This document shows, one piece after another, positions 1 to 8,871 of a stretch of DNA of 64,000 nt. The translations under genes were made by a program, and so were the position numbers. The notes beneath the pieces were generated by a model. That model made no database searches and was not told the origin of the DNA. It saw only the letters and a program-made list of their open reading frames with translations. This DNA is from Mucilaginibacter gossypiicola (lineage in GTDB: Bacteria; Bacteroidota; Bacteroidia; Sphingobacteriales; Sphingobacteriaceae). Numbering within the stretch: the stretch's first letter is position 1; each line of letters starts with the position of its first letter. The DNA is taken from assembly GCF_900110105.1 (NCBI RefSeq), contig NZ_FOCL01000001.1, forward strand, positions 124,001 through 188,000, in the 5' to 3' direction.

Positions 1-2
1 AC

Positions 3-1136
3 CTCATCAAAGAACTTAATATTCCTAATTTTCGCTTCTCCATATCCTGGACCCGCATCTTGCCTGAGGGTGCCGGGAAGATCAACCAGGCAGGCGTCGA
101 CTATTACAACCGGGTAATCAACTATTGTATTAAGCAAGGTGTTGAACCCTGGTTAACCGTTTATCACTGGGATTTGCCTCATGTGCTTGAAGTTAAAGGC
201 GGATGGACAAATCGGGAAGCAATAAGCTGGTTTAGCGAGTTTATTACTATCTGCGCTCAAAACTTTGGCGATAGGGTAAAGCATTGGATGGTGATGAACG
301 AACCTGTAGTGTTTACAGGCGCCGGCTATTTTTTCGGTATCCATGCGCCGGGCCGTAGTGGTATGAAAAATTTTGTACCTGCTATACATCACGTTACCAT
401 GAGCATAGCTGAAGGAGGGAGGATATTGCGAAAATTGCTGCCTTCAACTGCGCAAATAGGTACGACATTTTCATGCTCGCAGATTGAGCCTTATTCAAGT
501 AAACCAAGGGATATTGCTGCGGCCGTTCGAGCCGATGCGCTGATCAATCGTTTATATATCGAGCCTTTACTGGGGATGGGATATCCAATCAATGACCTTC
601 CCGCACTTAAAGATCTTAAAAAGTATTTTTATCCCGGTGATGAGGATAAACTGAGCTTTGATTTTGATTTTATCGGCATCCAGAATTATACCCGCGAAAT
701 TGTAAAATATTCATTTTTTACGCCATACATTCATGCAAGCATGGTCAAAGCCGAAAACAGGGGCGTTGATCTTACGGCTATGCGCTGGGAGATTTATCCG
801 CCCTCTATTTATCATATGATCAAAAAGTATGATGCTTATCCCAATGTTAAAAAAATCATCATTACCGAAAACGGATCGGCTTTTCCTGATGAGATAACTG
901 ATGGTGAAGTGAACGACCCTAAAAGGCTGAAATATCTTAAGGATAATTTAGCACAGGTATTAAAGGCGAAGAACGAAGGTCATAAAATTGAAGGCTATTT
1001 TGTATGGACACTCACCGATAATTTTGAGTGGGCCGAAGGCTACCACCCGCGTTTTGGATTGATCCATGTTGATCACGCAACCCAGCAGCGCACAGTGAAG
1101 GCTTCAGGTAAATGGTATGCTGAGTTTTTAAAGTAG
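3..1136 (+). CDS. GH1 family beta-glucosidase, 5' end outside the window
   Basis: A family 1 glycoside hydrolase that would release terminal glucose or related sugars from beta-linked oligosaccharides by a retaining mechanism. The reading frame is open from the first bases of the window, so the true start lies upstream and about 378 codons are visible. The general acid/base Glu is in the MNEP motif (codon at 300-302) and the nucleophile Glu in the ITENG motif (codon at 867-869). The C-terminal VWTLTDNFEWAEGY stretch, which lines the sugar site, is also typical. A full GH1 protein is about 440-470 residues, so roughly 70-90 residues are missing. No signal peptide can be judged. It converges on the next gene with a gap of only 4 bases. 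Substrate specificity cannot be told from sequence alone. Confidence 0.93.
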   Translation, partial: LIKELNIPNFRFSISWTRILPEGAGKINQAGVDYYNRVINYCIKQGVEPWLTVYHWDLPHVLEVKGGWTNREAISWFSEFITICAQNFGDRVKHWMVMNEPVVFTGAGYFFGIHAPGRSGMKNFVPAIHHVTMSIAEGGRILRKLLPSTAQIGTTFSCSQIEPYSSKPRDIAAAVRADALINRLYIEPLLGMGYPINDLPALKDLKKYFYPGDEDKLSFDFDFIGIQNYTREIVKYSFFTPYIHASMVKAENRGVDLTAMRWEIYPPSIYHMIKKYDAYPNVKKIIITENGSAFPDEITDGEVNDPKRLKYLKDNLAQVLKAKNEGHKIEGYFVWTLTDNFEWAEGYHPRFGLIHVDHATQQRTVKASGKWYAEFLK

Positions 1137-1140
1137 GCCT

Positions 1141-3222
1141 TTAGTTTTTAGGCAATGTGAACTTAAATGATGTGCCATTTTCGGTATCGCTCTCAAACCA
1201 GATGTGGCCGTGATGATCGTCAATAATTTGCTTGCAGATGGAAAGCCCAAGGCCAAATGACTTTTCGCCGGCAGTGCCCGGTCGTTTTGCATCGGTAAAC
1301 ATGTTGAATACCTGGTTTCTTAGTTTTTCGGGAATCCCAATGCCGTGATCTTTAACTGAAATCTCGATTTCGTTTTCCAGTTCGACAGCCATAAGTAAAA
1401 TAGCCGATCCTTCCGGACTGAATTTAATAGCATTGCTAATTAAGTTGCTGATCACCCGCCATATTTTTTCACGGCTAATACAAATCTCAAGTGGTGAATT
1501 TAACAGGAAGGTGTTGATAACCTGATGTTTTTCGGCAGCCTTAAAGCGCATTAATTCAACGCTATTGCTTAATAAAGAATTAACCTCAACTGCTTCTTTG
1601 TTCAATACAGCAGAAGCTGATTCTGTAGCTTCCAGTATTTCATTGATCAGTTCAATGGAGTTAAACGAAGTTTCCCGTATAATATTTAAAAGCTCTTTTT
1701 GTTCATCGGTATAATTTTCCTCTGTCATTACGCCGGTAAGCGAAGCTATCCCACCTATAGGGTTGCGCAGATCATGAGCAACAGTGCGTAATATGCGGTC
1801 TTTTTCCTGGTTGTTAAGTTTTAAATCGTTGAGCGCATTCTCAAGGTGATGATTTTGATGATTGATCTGGTCATTAAGGCTCCCAAGGGTTTTAACATTG
1901 TTTTTTGATTTTTGCCAGTTTAAAAATACCAGGGAAATAATGATAATAAGCATTAATGCAAAAACAATGGTTACCCTGAGATAAACATGCTGTAATTCAT
2001 TGTTTTTTTTGAGGTTATTAAACTCATTATCTTTTTCAAGGCTATTAACCTGTTCGGCAACATCTGCTTCTTTTAGTTTTTTATTTTCATCCGCTATGGT
2101 GTCTTTCAGCTCATCGTATTGCTTATAATGCAACATAGCTTGCTGGTGATCATTTTGCTTTTCAAAATAATTTGACATTAATAAATGCCAGTCTTGCCTG
2201 GTTTCGGGGCTTTTAATACTGTCAAACTGGAGCCTGATAGTGTTGAGAAGGTTTAGTAAAGAATCATTGGCATTTTGGCGATCGTATATGGATGCAAGTT
2301 TCAGTTCGGAGTATTGTGCATCGTTATTATCATTTCCTTTACGCAGATTGATAGCTATACTTTTTTTTAGCAAATTTTTAGCTTTGTTATAATCCTTTTG
2401 CCTGATGCTTATTTCGGCCATATTGCCATAAACTACACCTTTAGATACTTCACCCATCTGAGGCCTGTCTTTAAACCTTGCAGTATTATCGTTAATGTAA
2501 TCAAGGGCTTTGTTGTAAAAATACATGGCGCTGTCATTCATCAGCATTTTGCTATAGCTCAAACCTATGTTATTCAATAACTCTTGTCGTCTGTAAAAAT
2601 AATTGAAGGTTCCCTCGCATGAGCTGGTTTCCTCAAAGCTTTTTTTGAAATACACGGCTGCCCGGCTGTAATGTTCCTGCTTGTACAAAATCATACCCAT
2701 CCGGTAGCTATAATCACCCATGGTGCAATCATCAAGGTTGTTGTTGGCAATCACCTTACCTTCATAAAAATAGCCGTAAGCCTCGTTGTAACGATGCTCG
2801 TCAAACAGTACATCTCCTTTTGCAAGATGTGCCTGCCCGTATTCGCTGGTAAATTTTAGTTTCTTTTCGGGCGTATCAAAAATATTAATCATGCTATCAG
2901 CATATAATAAAGCCATTTTGCGGTCGCTTTTTATATGGGAAGCATAGGTGTATTTAAAATAATAATAGTTGTATACCTGTTTAAAACCAAGATTGTTTGA
3001 ATGACGAAAAGCCGAATCAAGATAGCCAACAGCCGCTTTTTGATGGCCGTTATCATACATTATCGTTGCAGTATCAACCGCTTTACTATATGCAGAGGAT
3101 GAAAGAAAGCCTTTTGGCTGTTGTTGGCACGAATTGATTAGCAGAAAAAAAAAAGCAAAAAGCAAACATCTCCATATTTCACCGGATAGCCATATTTGCC
3201 TGAAGCCTTTGTACATAAACAT
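1141..3222 (-). CDS. TPR sensor histidine kinase with lipoprotein-like signal
   Basis: An orphan membrane sensor kinase of 693 residues. The N-terminus has a hydrophobic segment ending in LLINSC, a possible lipobox. It is followed by a TPR-like helical sensor region at about residues 60-390, probably periplasmic. A transmembrane helix lies near residues 411-433, followed by a short coiled coil, a HisKA domain with phospho-acceptor His483 (AHDLRNP), and a HATPase_c domain with NLISNAIKFSP, DHGIGIP and FGLGLSICK boxes. No receiver or DNA-binding domain is fused and no response regulator is adjacent. Met3 is an equally good start. It is a paralogue of the next kinase gene and they share domain order throughout, which suggests tandem duplication. 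The ligand is unknown. Confidence 0.85.
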   Translation of the reverse strand: MFMYKGFRQIWLSGEIWRCLLFAFFFLLINSCQQQPKGFLSSSAYSKAVDTATIMYDNGHQKAAVGYLDSAFRHSNNLGFKQVYNYYYFKYTYASHIKSDRKMALLYADSMINIFDTPEKKLKFTSEYGQAHLAKGDVLFDEHRYNEAYGYFYEGKVIANNNLDDCTMGDYSYRMGMILYKQEHYSRAAVYFKKSFEETSSCEGTFNYFYRRQELLNNIGLSYSKMLMNDSAMYFYNKALDYINDNTARFKDRPQMGEVSKGVVYGNMAEISIRQKDYNKAKNLLKKSIAINLRKGNDNNDAQYSELKLASIYDRQNANDSLLNLLNTIRLQFDSIKSPETRQDWHLLMSNYFEKQNDHQQAMLHYKQYDELKDTIADENKKLKEADVAEQVNSLEKDNEFNNLKKNNELQHVYLRVTIVFALMLIIIISLVFLNWQKSKNNVKTLGSLNDQINHQNHHLENALNDLKLNNQEKDRILRTVAHDLRNPIGGIASLTGVMTEENYTDEQKELLNIIRETSFNSIELINEILEATESASAVLNKEAVEVNSLLSNSVELMRFKAAEKHQVINTFLLNSPLEICISREKIWRVISNLISNAIKFSPEGSAILLMAVELENEIEISVKDHGIGIPEKLRNQVFNMFTDAKRPGTAGEKSFGLGLSICKQIIDDHHGHIWFESDTENGTSFKFTLPKN

Positions 3223-3378
3223 TAATATGAAATTAAGCAGGTTTAGAGTTGGTTGTAAAACAAGGGTAAACTATGAAAAATTTCAAAAAAACCATGTTGC
3301 TTTGCCGATATTTTTAATTATTTATAATTGTTCTCCTTTTATTTGGGTGAAAATTAAAGGTGATTAGAGTAGGCGATG

Positions 3379-5475
3379 CTACGATGCCTGTGCCGGAAGG
3401 TAGACGTAAAAGCTTGAACCGTTATTGATATCGCTTTTTAACCAGATCCTTCCGCTATGTTTTTCGATTATTTGCCGGCATATGGAAAGCCCGAGGCCGA
3501 ACGATTTTTCACCATCGGTGCCCGGACGTTTAGCTTCGGTGAACATATTAAACACCTGTTGCTGTAATTTGTCAGGAATACCTATACCGTAGTCTTTAAC
3601 ACATATTTCAACCCCTGGGTTCTTTTGGTTTACAATTACATAAATAACAGCGCCTTTTGGACTAAACTTTATGGCATTGCTGATCAGGTTACTGATAACC
3701 CGCCATATTTTTTCCCTGTTTATCAATAGCTCGGTAGGCGTGTCCAATAAGCTAAGCATAATATCCTGATCCTTTTCGGCTGCTTTAAACCGGAGCAGAT
3801 CAACGCTGTTGCTAATGAGACTATTAATTTCAACCCATTCTTTATTGAAGGTTACATTTGCTGTATTTGCAGCCTCCAAAATTTCATTAATAAGTTCAAG
3901 GGAATTATAAGAAGTTTCTTTAATAAGATTAATAAGGTCTGTTTGTTCCTCATCCTGTGCATCTTCAACCATCGCTGCTGACAGTGACGCAATGCCCCCA
4001 AGCGGATTACGAAGATCATGGGCTACGGCGCGCAAAATGCGGTCCTTTTCCCTGCTTCCCTGGTTTACCTCTTCAAGGGTGTTTTCTAATTCGCTTTTTT
4101 GTTGTTTAATTTGATCGTTAAGCTTTTTTATGGCTACGATATCCCGTTTTGACCTTTTCAGGTTTCGAAAAACAAGGAAAATAATGATCACTGCCATCAC
4201 AGAAAAAAGTACTGCAAGGCATATATAGATCAATTGTAGTTTATTGTGCCCTTTAAGGTCTTCTATCTGATTTTCCTTGTCAAAACTGGCTTGCTGCTGG
4301 TTAACGTCCGTTCGTTTTAAAGATGATGTTCTTTTGATTGCCGAGTCCTTTAATGCCGAATAGTTTTTTAAATAAAACAGGCTATTCTGATAGTCCTTTT
4401 TCTGCAGATAATAACTGCTCATCAAACCATTCCAGTTAGTTTCGACGTCATCATTTTTGATGGTGTCGAGCTGGGTACGTAAACTTTTTAGCAACTCAAA
4501 AAGATCATTTGTTTTATCAGTAATTGAATATAAGCGGGCAAGTTTTATTTCCGTTAATTCCGCGTCGCGGTTATCATAGCCCGGTTTTAAGTTAATGGCG
4601 ATGCTTTTTTTCAATAACTCATTGGCCAGGTTGTAATCATGAGTTAACAAGGCAAGGTCGCCCTGGTTGCCGAAAACAACTGCCCTGGCTACTTCAAGCA
4701 GGTTTGCTCTTTCGGCAAATCTTGTACTGTTTTCGTTGATATAGGCAAGGGCTTTGTCTAAATAATGTTTTGAGCTATCAATATCACCGCTGTTTTTATA
4801 ACTCTCGCCAATATTATCCAAAAGCTCCTGACGCTGGTAAAAAGCACGAAAATCATCTGTATAAGCATAGCTTTGCTTGTGGCTGATCTTAAAATAATTG
4901 GCGGCTTCCTTAAAATGCCCCTGCTTAAACATGATCATGCCCATGCGGTAAGTATATTCAGCCAGTATAGCATCGTCAATAGCATTTTTACCAATAGAGT
5001 AGCCCTTATAAAAGTACCTGTACGCCTGATCATACTTTACCATATCTGAATAAGCATCTCCGGTAGCAAAATCTGCTTCTGCAGCTAAAGCAATGTGTTG
5101 GTCTGCAGTAACACTTTCTGCGGCTACGGCCTGCATCGTATCAGCATAAGGCATGGCTTTTTTGGGGTCATGCAACGCTTTTAAATTGTAAAGAAAATGA
5201 AAGGCGTAAAAACGGAATTTATCGCTTACGAATGGTTTTTTTATGGTTGAATAGGCCGAATCAAGGTATTCAAGGCCTCTTTCGGGTTGAGACCTTTCAC
5301 CGTCGTATAGGTTTACAGTATCAAATACCGGCTTAAATTGTTTAGAGTAATCCCCTGTGTCGTTAACACTGTTTATGCAGGAATTTAAGGACAATAAAAA
5401 TGCAATAGCCAGCCAAACGAAATGGTTGAACAACAGTTTGTTTAAATTAACCGGGCTATTAGGGGGCGCCAACAT
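3379..5475 (-). CDS. TPR sensor histidine kinase, paralogue of the upstream-numbered neighbour
   Basis: Second copy of the same kinase architecture: a hydrophobic N-terminus with FLLSLNSC as possible lipobox, a TPR-like sensor region, one transmembrane helix near residues 413-436, HisKA with His486 (AHDLRNP), and HATPase_c with NLISNAIKFSP, DYGIGIP and FGLGLSICR. I start it at the ATG at 5475. A longer frame begins with a TTG at 5493, but that TTG is the end of a TATATTTG -7 box (5491-5498 on the minus strand), so transcription should begin after it. The leader would then be only about 10 nt. The promoter lies in a 39-bp palindrome described separately. The signal sensed and the partner regulator are unknown. 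Confidence 0.84.
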   Translation of the reverse strand: MLAPPNSPVNLNKLLFNHFVWLAIAFLLSLNSCINSVNDTGDYSKQFKPVFDTVNLYDGERSQPERGLEYLDSAYSTIKKPFVSDKFRFYAFHFLYNLKALHDPKKAMPYADTMQAVAAESVTADQHIALAAEADFATGDAYSDMVKYDQAYRYFYKGYSIGKNAIDDAILAEYTYRMGMIMFKQGHFKEAANYFKISHKQSYAYTDDFRAFYQRQELLDNIGESYKNSGDIDSSKHYLDKALAYINENSTRFAERANLLEVARAVVFGNQGDLALLTHDYNLANELLKKSIAINLKPGYDNRDAELTEIKLARLYSITDKTNDLFELLKSLRTQLDTIKNDDVETNWNGLMSSYYLQKKDYQNSLFYLKNYSALKDSAIKRTSSLKRTDVNQQQASFDKENQIEDLKGHNKLQLIYICLAVLFSVMAVIIIFLVFRNLKRSKRDIVAIKKLNDQIKQQKSELENTLEEVNQGSREKDRILRAVAHDLRNPLGGIASLSAAMVEDAQDEEQTDLINLIKETSYNSLELINEILEAANTANVTFNKEWVEINSLISNSVDLLRFKAAEKDQDIMLSLLDTPTELLINREKIWRVISNLISNAIKFSPKGAVIYVIVNQKNPGVEICVKDYGIGIPDKLQQQVFNMFTEAKRPGTDGEKSFGLGLSICRQIIEKHSGRIWLKSDINNGSSFYVYLPAQAS

Positions 5476-5490
5476 TAAGTGTTTACTTAG

Positions 5491-5529
5491 CAAATATAAT
5501 GTTCGTAATTATAACGAACAATATATTTG
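5491..5529. promoter_or_regulatory. 39-bp near-perfect palindrome with two outward -7 boxes
   Basis: The outer 16 bases of each arm match with one mismatch, and the core TGTTCGT/ACGAACA half-sites sit either side of an AT-rich centre at 5510. Each end carries TATATTTG, a fit to the Bacteroidota -7 consensus TAnnTTTG: minus strand at 5491-5498 and plus strand at 5522-5529. The minus-strand box fits the promoter of the kinase gene starting at 5475. The plus-strand box points toward the 3' end of the acyl-CoA dehydrogenase gene, where there is no sense gene. This could be an operator for a dimeric regulator placed over the promoter. Confidence 0.55.
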
Positions 5530-5578
5530 CGTGAGAATAACATCTATGTTACTAAAAGTTAATGGCGCTGACCGTCTG

Positions 5579-6760
5579 TTATTTAAAAGCGTCAAGCCCG
5601 GTAATATCCATGCCGGTGATTAATAAATGGATGTCATGAGTGCCCTCGTAAGTTATTACTGATTCAAGGTTCATCATGTGCCGCATGATGGGGTACTCGC
5701 CGGTAATACCCATGCCACCAAGCATTTGACGCGCTTCGCGGGCTATGGTAATAGCTGTTTCAACGCTGTTTCGTTTAGCCATTGATATTTGGGCAGGAGT
5801 GGCCCTGTTTTCGTTTTTGAGTGTGCCTAAACGCCAAACCAGTAATTGCCCTTTGGTAATTTCGGTTATCATTTCGGCCAGTTTTTTTTGCTGGAGCTGA
5901 AAACCAGCTATAGGTCTGCCAAACTGCTCGCGCTCTTTAGTATAACGCAGGGCCGTATCGTAGCAATCCATAGCAGCACCCAATGCACCCCAGGCAATGC
6001 CGTAGCGGGCCTGGTTTAAACAACCCAATGGGCCTTTTATACCGGCTACATTAGGTAAAAGATTTTCTTTAGGGACCTTAACGTGATCAAAAACAAGCTC
6101 GCCGGTTGCTGATGCCCTTAACGACCATTTGTTATGGGTTGTTGGGGTGGTAAATCCTTCCATGCCGCGCTCAACTATCAAACCGCGAATTTTGCCTGCC
6201 TCATCCTTGGCCCAAACAACTGCAATATCCGCAAAAGGCGAATTGGAGATCCACATTTTGGCACCATTAAGGATATAATGATCGCCGGCGTCTTTAATAT
6301 TGGTGGTCATGCCGCCGGGGTTTGAGCCATGATCTGGTTCGGTGAGGCCAAAGCAACCCATCAATTCGCCGCTTGCGAGTTTGGGAAGATATTTTTTACG
6401 TTGCTCTTCACTACCGTAGGCATAAATTGGGTACATTACTAATGACCCTTGTACTGAAGCTGTAGAGCGAATACCTGAATCGCCACGCTCTAATTCCTGC
6501 ATGATGATACCGTAAGCAGTATAATCCAAACCCGCACCACCATATTCAGCTGGTATGGTAGGCCCAAAGGCACCAATTTCGGCGAGTCCCTTTAATAGTT
6601 GCGAAGGAAACTCAGCTCTTTGAGCGTAATCCTCAACAATGGGGCTTAATTCTTTTTTTACCCAATCACGAACTGATGACCGGATTAGTTTATGTTCGTC
6701 AGTTAACAACTCGTCTAACAGGTAATAATCAGGAGCTTCGTACAGATCTGTTTTGGCCAT
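5579..6760 (-). CDS. gcdH: glutaryl-CoA dehydrogenase-like acyl-CoA dehydrogenase
   Basis: FAD-dependent acyl-CoA dehydrogenase of 393 residues, best matching the glutaryl-CoA dehydrogenase branch, which oxidises and decarboxylates glutaryl-CoA to crotonyl-CoA in lysine and tryptophan breakdown. The proposed catalytic base is Glu372 in TYEGTHDIH. The GIRSTASVQGSLVM stretch (Arg98-Ser99) matches the Arg-Ser pair that binds the distal carboxylate in glutaryl-CoA dehydrogenases, and TEPDHGSNP is the FAD/substrate loop. I use the ATG at 6760, because a longer frame to 6811 would run through a TATATTTG -7 box at 6779-6786. No electron-transfer flavoprotein gene is nearby. The substrate is inferred from family signatures; another short-chain acyl-CoA is possible. 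Confidence 0.8.
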   Translation of the reverse strand: MAKTDLYEAPDYYLLDELLTDEHKLIRSSVRDWVKKELSPIVEDYAQRAEFPSQLLKGLAEIGAFGPTIPAEYGGAGLDYTAYGIIMQELERGDSGIRSTASVQGSLVMYPIYAYGSEEQRKKYLPKLASGELMGCFGLTEPDHGSNPGGMTTNIKDAGDHYILNGAKMWISNSPFADIAVVWAKDEAGKIRGLIVERGMEGFTTPTTHNKWSLRASATGELVFDHVKVPKENLLPNVAGIKGPLGCLNQARYGIAWGALGAAMDCYDTALRYTKEREQFGRPIAGFQLQQKKLAEMITEITKGQLLVWRLGTLKNENRATPAQISMAKRNSVETAITIAREARQMLGGMGITGEYPIMRHMMNLESVITYEGTHDIHLLITGMDITGLDAFK

Positions 6761-6778
6761 AATATTATAGTTGGTGAG

Positions 6779-6786
6779 CAAATATA
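6779..6786 (-). promoter_or_regulatory. -7 promoter box for the acyl-CoA dehydrogenase gene
   Basis: Minus-strand TATATTTG matches TAnnTTTG exactly and sits 18 bases before the ATG at 6760. It supports that start over the longer frame. A TTG that could be the -33 element lies about 22 bases upstream. Confidence 0.6.
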
Positions 6787-6983
6787 AAGTATTTAAAGCC
6801 GGTAAAAGCAAGCGTAAAACGCTGTTTTTTGGTATGTGGAGCCACTTTATTGCAAAAAGTAGGTTTAAATGATTTAAAGCATGTTTTTGGCAGGAAAATA
6901 TTTTTAAGGCTTGAAAATCTGGGGGATTGAAAGAAATTTGAAAAGTCTTTTGGTTCGTGATGAGATTTAGATATGGCTTTTAT

Positions 6984-6991
6984 TACTTTTG
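6984..6991 (+). promoter_or_regulatory. -7 promoter box touching the folB start
   Basis: TACTTTTG fits TAnnTTTG and ends three bases before the ATG at 6995. Transcription would begin at or within a few bases of the start codon, giving a leaderless or nearly leaderless mRNA. No convincing -33 element is seen. Confidence 0.45.
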
Positions 6992-6994
6992 AAC

Positions 6995-7354
6995 ATGATC
7001 AATATAGCCTTACAAGGAGCGGAGTTTTTCGCCTACCACGGATTTTACCCTGAAGAGCAAAAAATAGGTTGCCGTTTTTTAGTTGATGTAAACGTAGGTT
7101 TTGTGCCGCCCGGCGACCTGCTGGAAGACAACCTTAGTAAAACAGTTGATTACGAACGTGTGTATATTATAGTATGCGAAGAGATGAAGCATCCACGTAA
7201 ACTGATAGAAACTGTTGGGCAGGCAATTATTGATCGCATAAAGAAAAAATATCCGTTTGTGGAGAGCATCGAAGTTGTCATAAAAAAGCTTACTCCGCCG
7301 TTAAGCGGCAAAGTGGCCCATTCGGCCGTTATCATAAATTATAAGAAATCCTGA
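6995..7354 (+). CDS. folB: dihydroneopterin aldolase
   Basis: Small folate-pathway enzyme of 119 residues that cleaves 7,8-dihydroneopterin to 6-hydroxymethyl-dihydropterin and glycolaldehyde. The family signatures are AYHGFYPEEQ near the N-terminus, the KTVDYERVY block in the middle and the VIKKLTPP-SGKVAHS end with its conserved Lys. Length matches the usual 115-125 residues. The frame extends two codons upstream to a TTG, but that TTG belongs to the -7 box, so the ATG at 6995 is preferred. It sits 2 bases ahead of the glcD-like gene and is probably co-transcribed with it, although no pathway link between the two is obvious. Confidence 0.9.
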   Translation: MINIALQGAEFFAYHGFYPEEQKIGCRFLVDVNVGFVPPGDLLEDNLSKTVDYERVYIIVCEEMKHPRKLIETVGQAIIDRIKKKYPFVESIEVVIKKLTPPLSGKVAHSAVIINYKKS

Positions 7355-7356
7355 TC

Positions 7357-8757
7357 ATGGAATTCAATAAAATATCGGCTAATATATTAGAAGCCATTGT
7401 AGCAGTGGTTGGTGAAAGCTATGTTTTAACCAGCCATGAAAGTCTTGAAAAATATAGTCATGACGAAACTGAAGACCTGGTTTACTACCCGGAAGTGGTT
7501 GCGAGGCCACAAACGCCCGAGGAGGTTTCGGCATTGTTAAAAATTTGCAACGAAAACTTAATACCAGTTACGCCGCGCGGAGCCGGAACAGGTTTAAGCG
7601 GCGGGGCTTTGCCGGTTAGGGGGGGATTGCTGATTACGATGGAGCGTTTCAATAAAGTGCTTGAAATTGATGAGCAAAACCTGCAGGCTACCGTTGAACC
7701 CGGCGTTGTAACCGAAGAGTTTATGAACGAGGTGGCGGCAAAAGGCCTGTTATACCCTGTTGATCCGGCCAGTAAAGGAAGTTGCTTTATCGGAGGGAAC
7801 GTATCACATGGTTCGGGAGGCCCAAGAGTTGTTAAATACGGCACCATCCGCGAGTATGTGTTAAACCTGCAGGTGGTTTTAACCTCCGGCGAAATTATTT
7901 GGACCGGAGCTAATACTTTAAAATATGCATCGGGTTATAACTTAACCCAGTTAATGATAGGCTCTGAAGGTACCCTGGGCATTGTTACTAAAATAGTAGT
8001 GAAGCTTATCCCGGCCCCAACGCTGGATGCCTTAATGCTGGCCTCGTTCCCAACAAACGAAGCTGCTTGTGCAGCGGTTTCAGCTATATTCAGGGCTGGA
8101 ATTATCCCGTCAGCGCTGGAGTTTATGGAGCGGAAAGGGGTAGAGTGGGTTAAACAACATGATGATATTGCTTTTGATCTTCAGGATGCCATCGAAGCAT
8201 TTTTGTTAATTGAGGTTGATGGCACAAACCAGGATGTAATTTTTACTGATTGCGAAAAGATAAACGCAGTACTTGAAGAATTTGATTGTCGTGATGTATT
8301 ATTTGCCGATTCTGCTGCTCAAAAAGAAGAGCTTTGGCGTTTAAGGCGCACCATGGCCGTATCGGTTAAATCAAATTCGGTTTATAAGGAAGAAGATACC
8401 GTTGTGCCCCGTGCTGCTTTGCCTCAATTGATTAAAGGAATAAAAGAAACCGGTGCTAAATACGGTTTTGAATCAGTTTGTTACGGGCATGCCGGCGACG
8501 GGAACCTGCATGTAAATATCATTAAAGCCAACATGAGCGATAGCGACTGGAACAATAAGCTTAAATTCGGTATCAGGGAAATATTTGAACTAACCGTGTC
8601 GCTTGGTGGTACTTTATCAGGCGAACACGGTATAGGCCTGGTGCAAAAAGATTTTATGCCGATAAAGTATTCGGATGTGCATTTTGCATTATGGAAAGGG
8701 ATAAAACAGGTGTTTGATCCTAAAGGAATTTTAAATCCCGGGAAGATTTTTAGTTGA
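7357..8757 (+). CDS. glcD: FAD-binding glycolate/D-lactate oxidase subunit (GlcD type)
   Basis: 466-residue flavoprotein of the vanillyl-alcohol-oxidase superfamily that oxidises 2-hydroxy acids such as glycolate or D-lactate to the 2-oxo acid. The N-terminal FAD-binding type 4 domain (about 35-215) has PVTPRGAGTGLSGGA. The C-terminal FAD-oxidase domain carries YGHAGDGNLHVNI and SGEHGIGLVQK, with the usual DPKGILNPGKIF ending. GlcE and GlcF partners are absent here, so it may work alone like D-lactate dehydrogenases of this family. It follows folB by 2 bases. The exact 2-hydroxy acid cannot be read from sequence. Confidence 0.88.
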   Translation: MEFNKISANILEAIVAVVGESYVLTSHESLEKYSHDETEDLVYYPEVVARPQTPEEVSALLKICNENLIPVTPRGAGTGLSGGALPVRGGLLITMERFNKVLEIDEQNLQATVEPGVVTEEFMNEVAAKGLLYPVDPASKGSCFIGGNVSHGSGGPRVVKYGTIREYVLNLQVVLTSGEIIWTGANTLKYASGYNLTQLMIGSEGTLGIVTKIVVKLIPAPTLDALMLASFPTNEAACAAVSAIFRAGIIPSALEFMERKGVEWVKQHDDIAFDLQDAIEAFLLIEVDGTNQDVIFTDCEKINAVLEEFDCRDVLFADSAAQKEELWRLRRTMAVSVKSNSVYKEEDTVVPRAALPQLIKGIKETGAKYGFESVCYGHAGDGNLHVNIIKANMSDSDWNNKLKFGIREIFELTVSLGGTLSGEHGIGLVQKDFMPIKYSDVHFALWKGIKQVFDPKGILNPGKIFS

Positions 8758-8763
8758 AAACAC

Positions 8764-8853
8764 AAATCGTCATTGCGAGGAACGAAGCAATCCCCGATTA
8801 GCAGAGCTGCTCTGTATAGTTAGGGATTGCTTCGTTCCTCGTAATGACGATTT
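8764..8853. repeat. dispersed long inverted repeat (GTCATTGCGAGG type)
   Basis: Two 31-base arms (8764-8794 and 8823-8853) are reverse complements with one mismatch and enclose a 28-base loop. It fills the space between two convergent genes and could act as a bidirectional terminator. A related, more diverged copy is at 31149-31243. Elements beginning GTCATTGCGAGG are familiar as intergenic repeats in Bacteroidota genomes (from memory). Confidence 0.85.
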
Positions 8854-8871
8854 AAGAATTACATCTAACAA

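Noticed and set aside
5357..5623. 88-codon plus-strand frame across the 39-bp palindrome
   Set aside because: It overlaps two real genes on the other strand and has no recognisable features.
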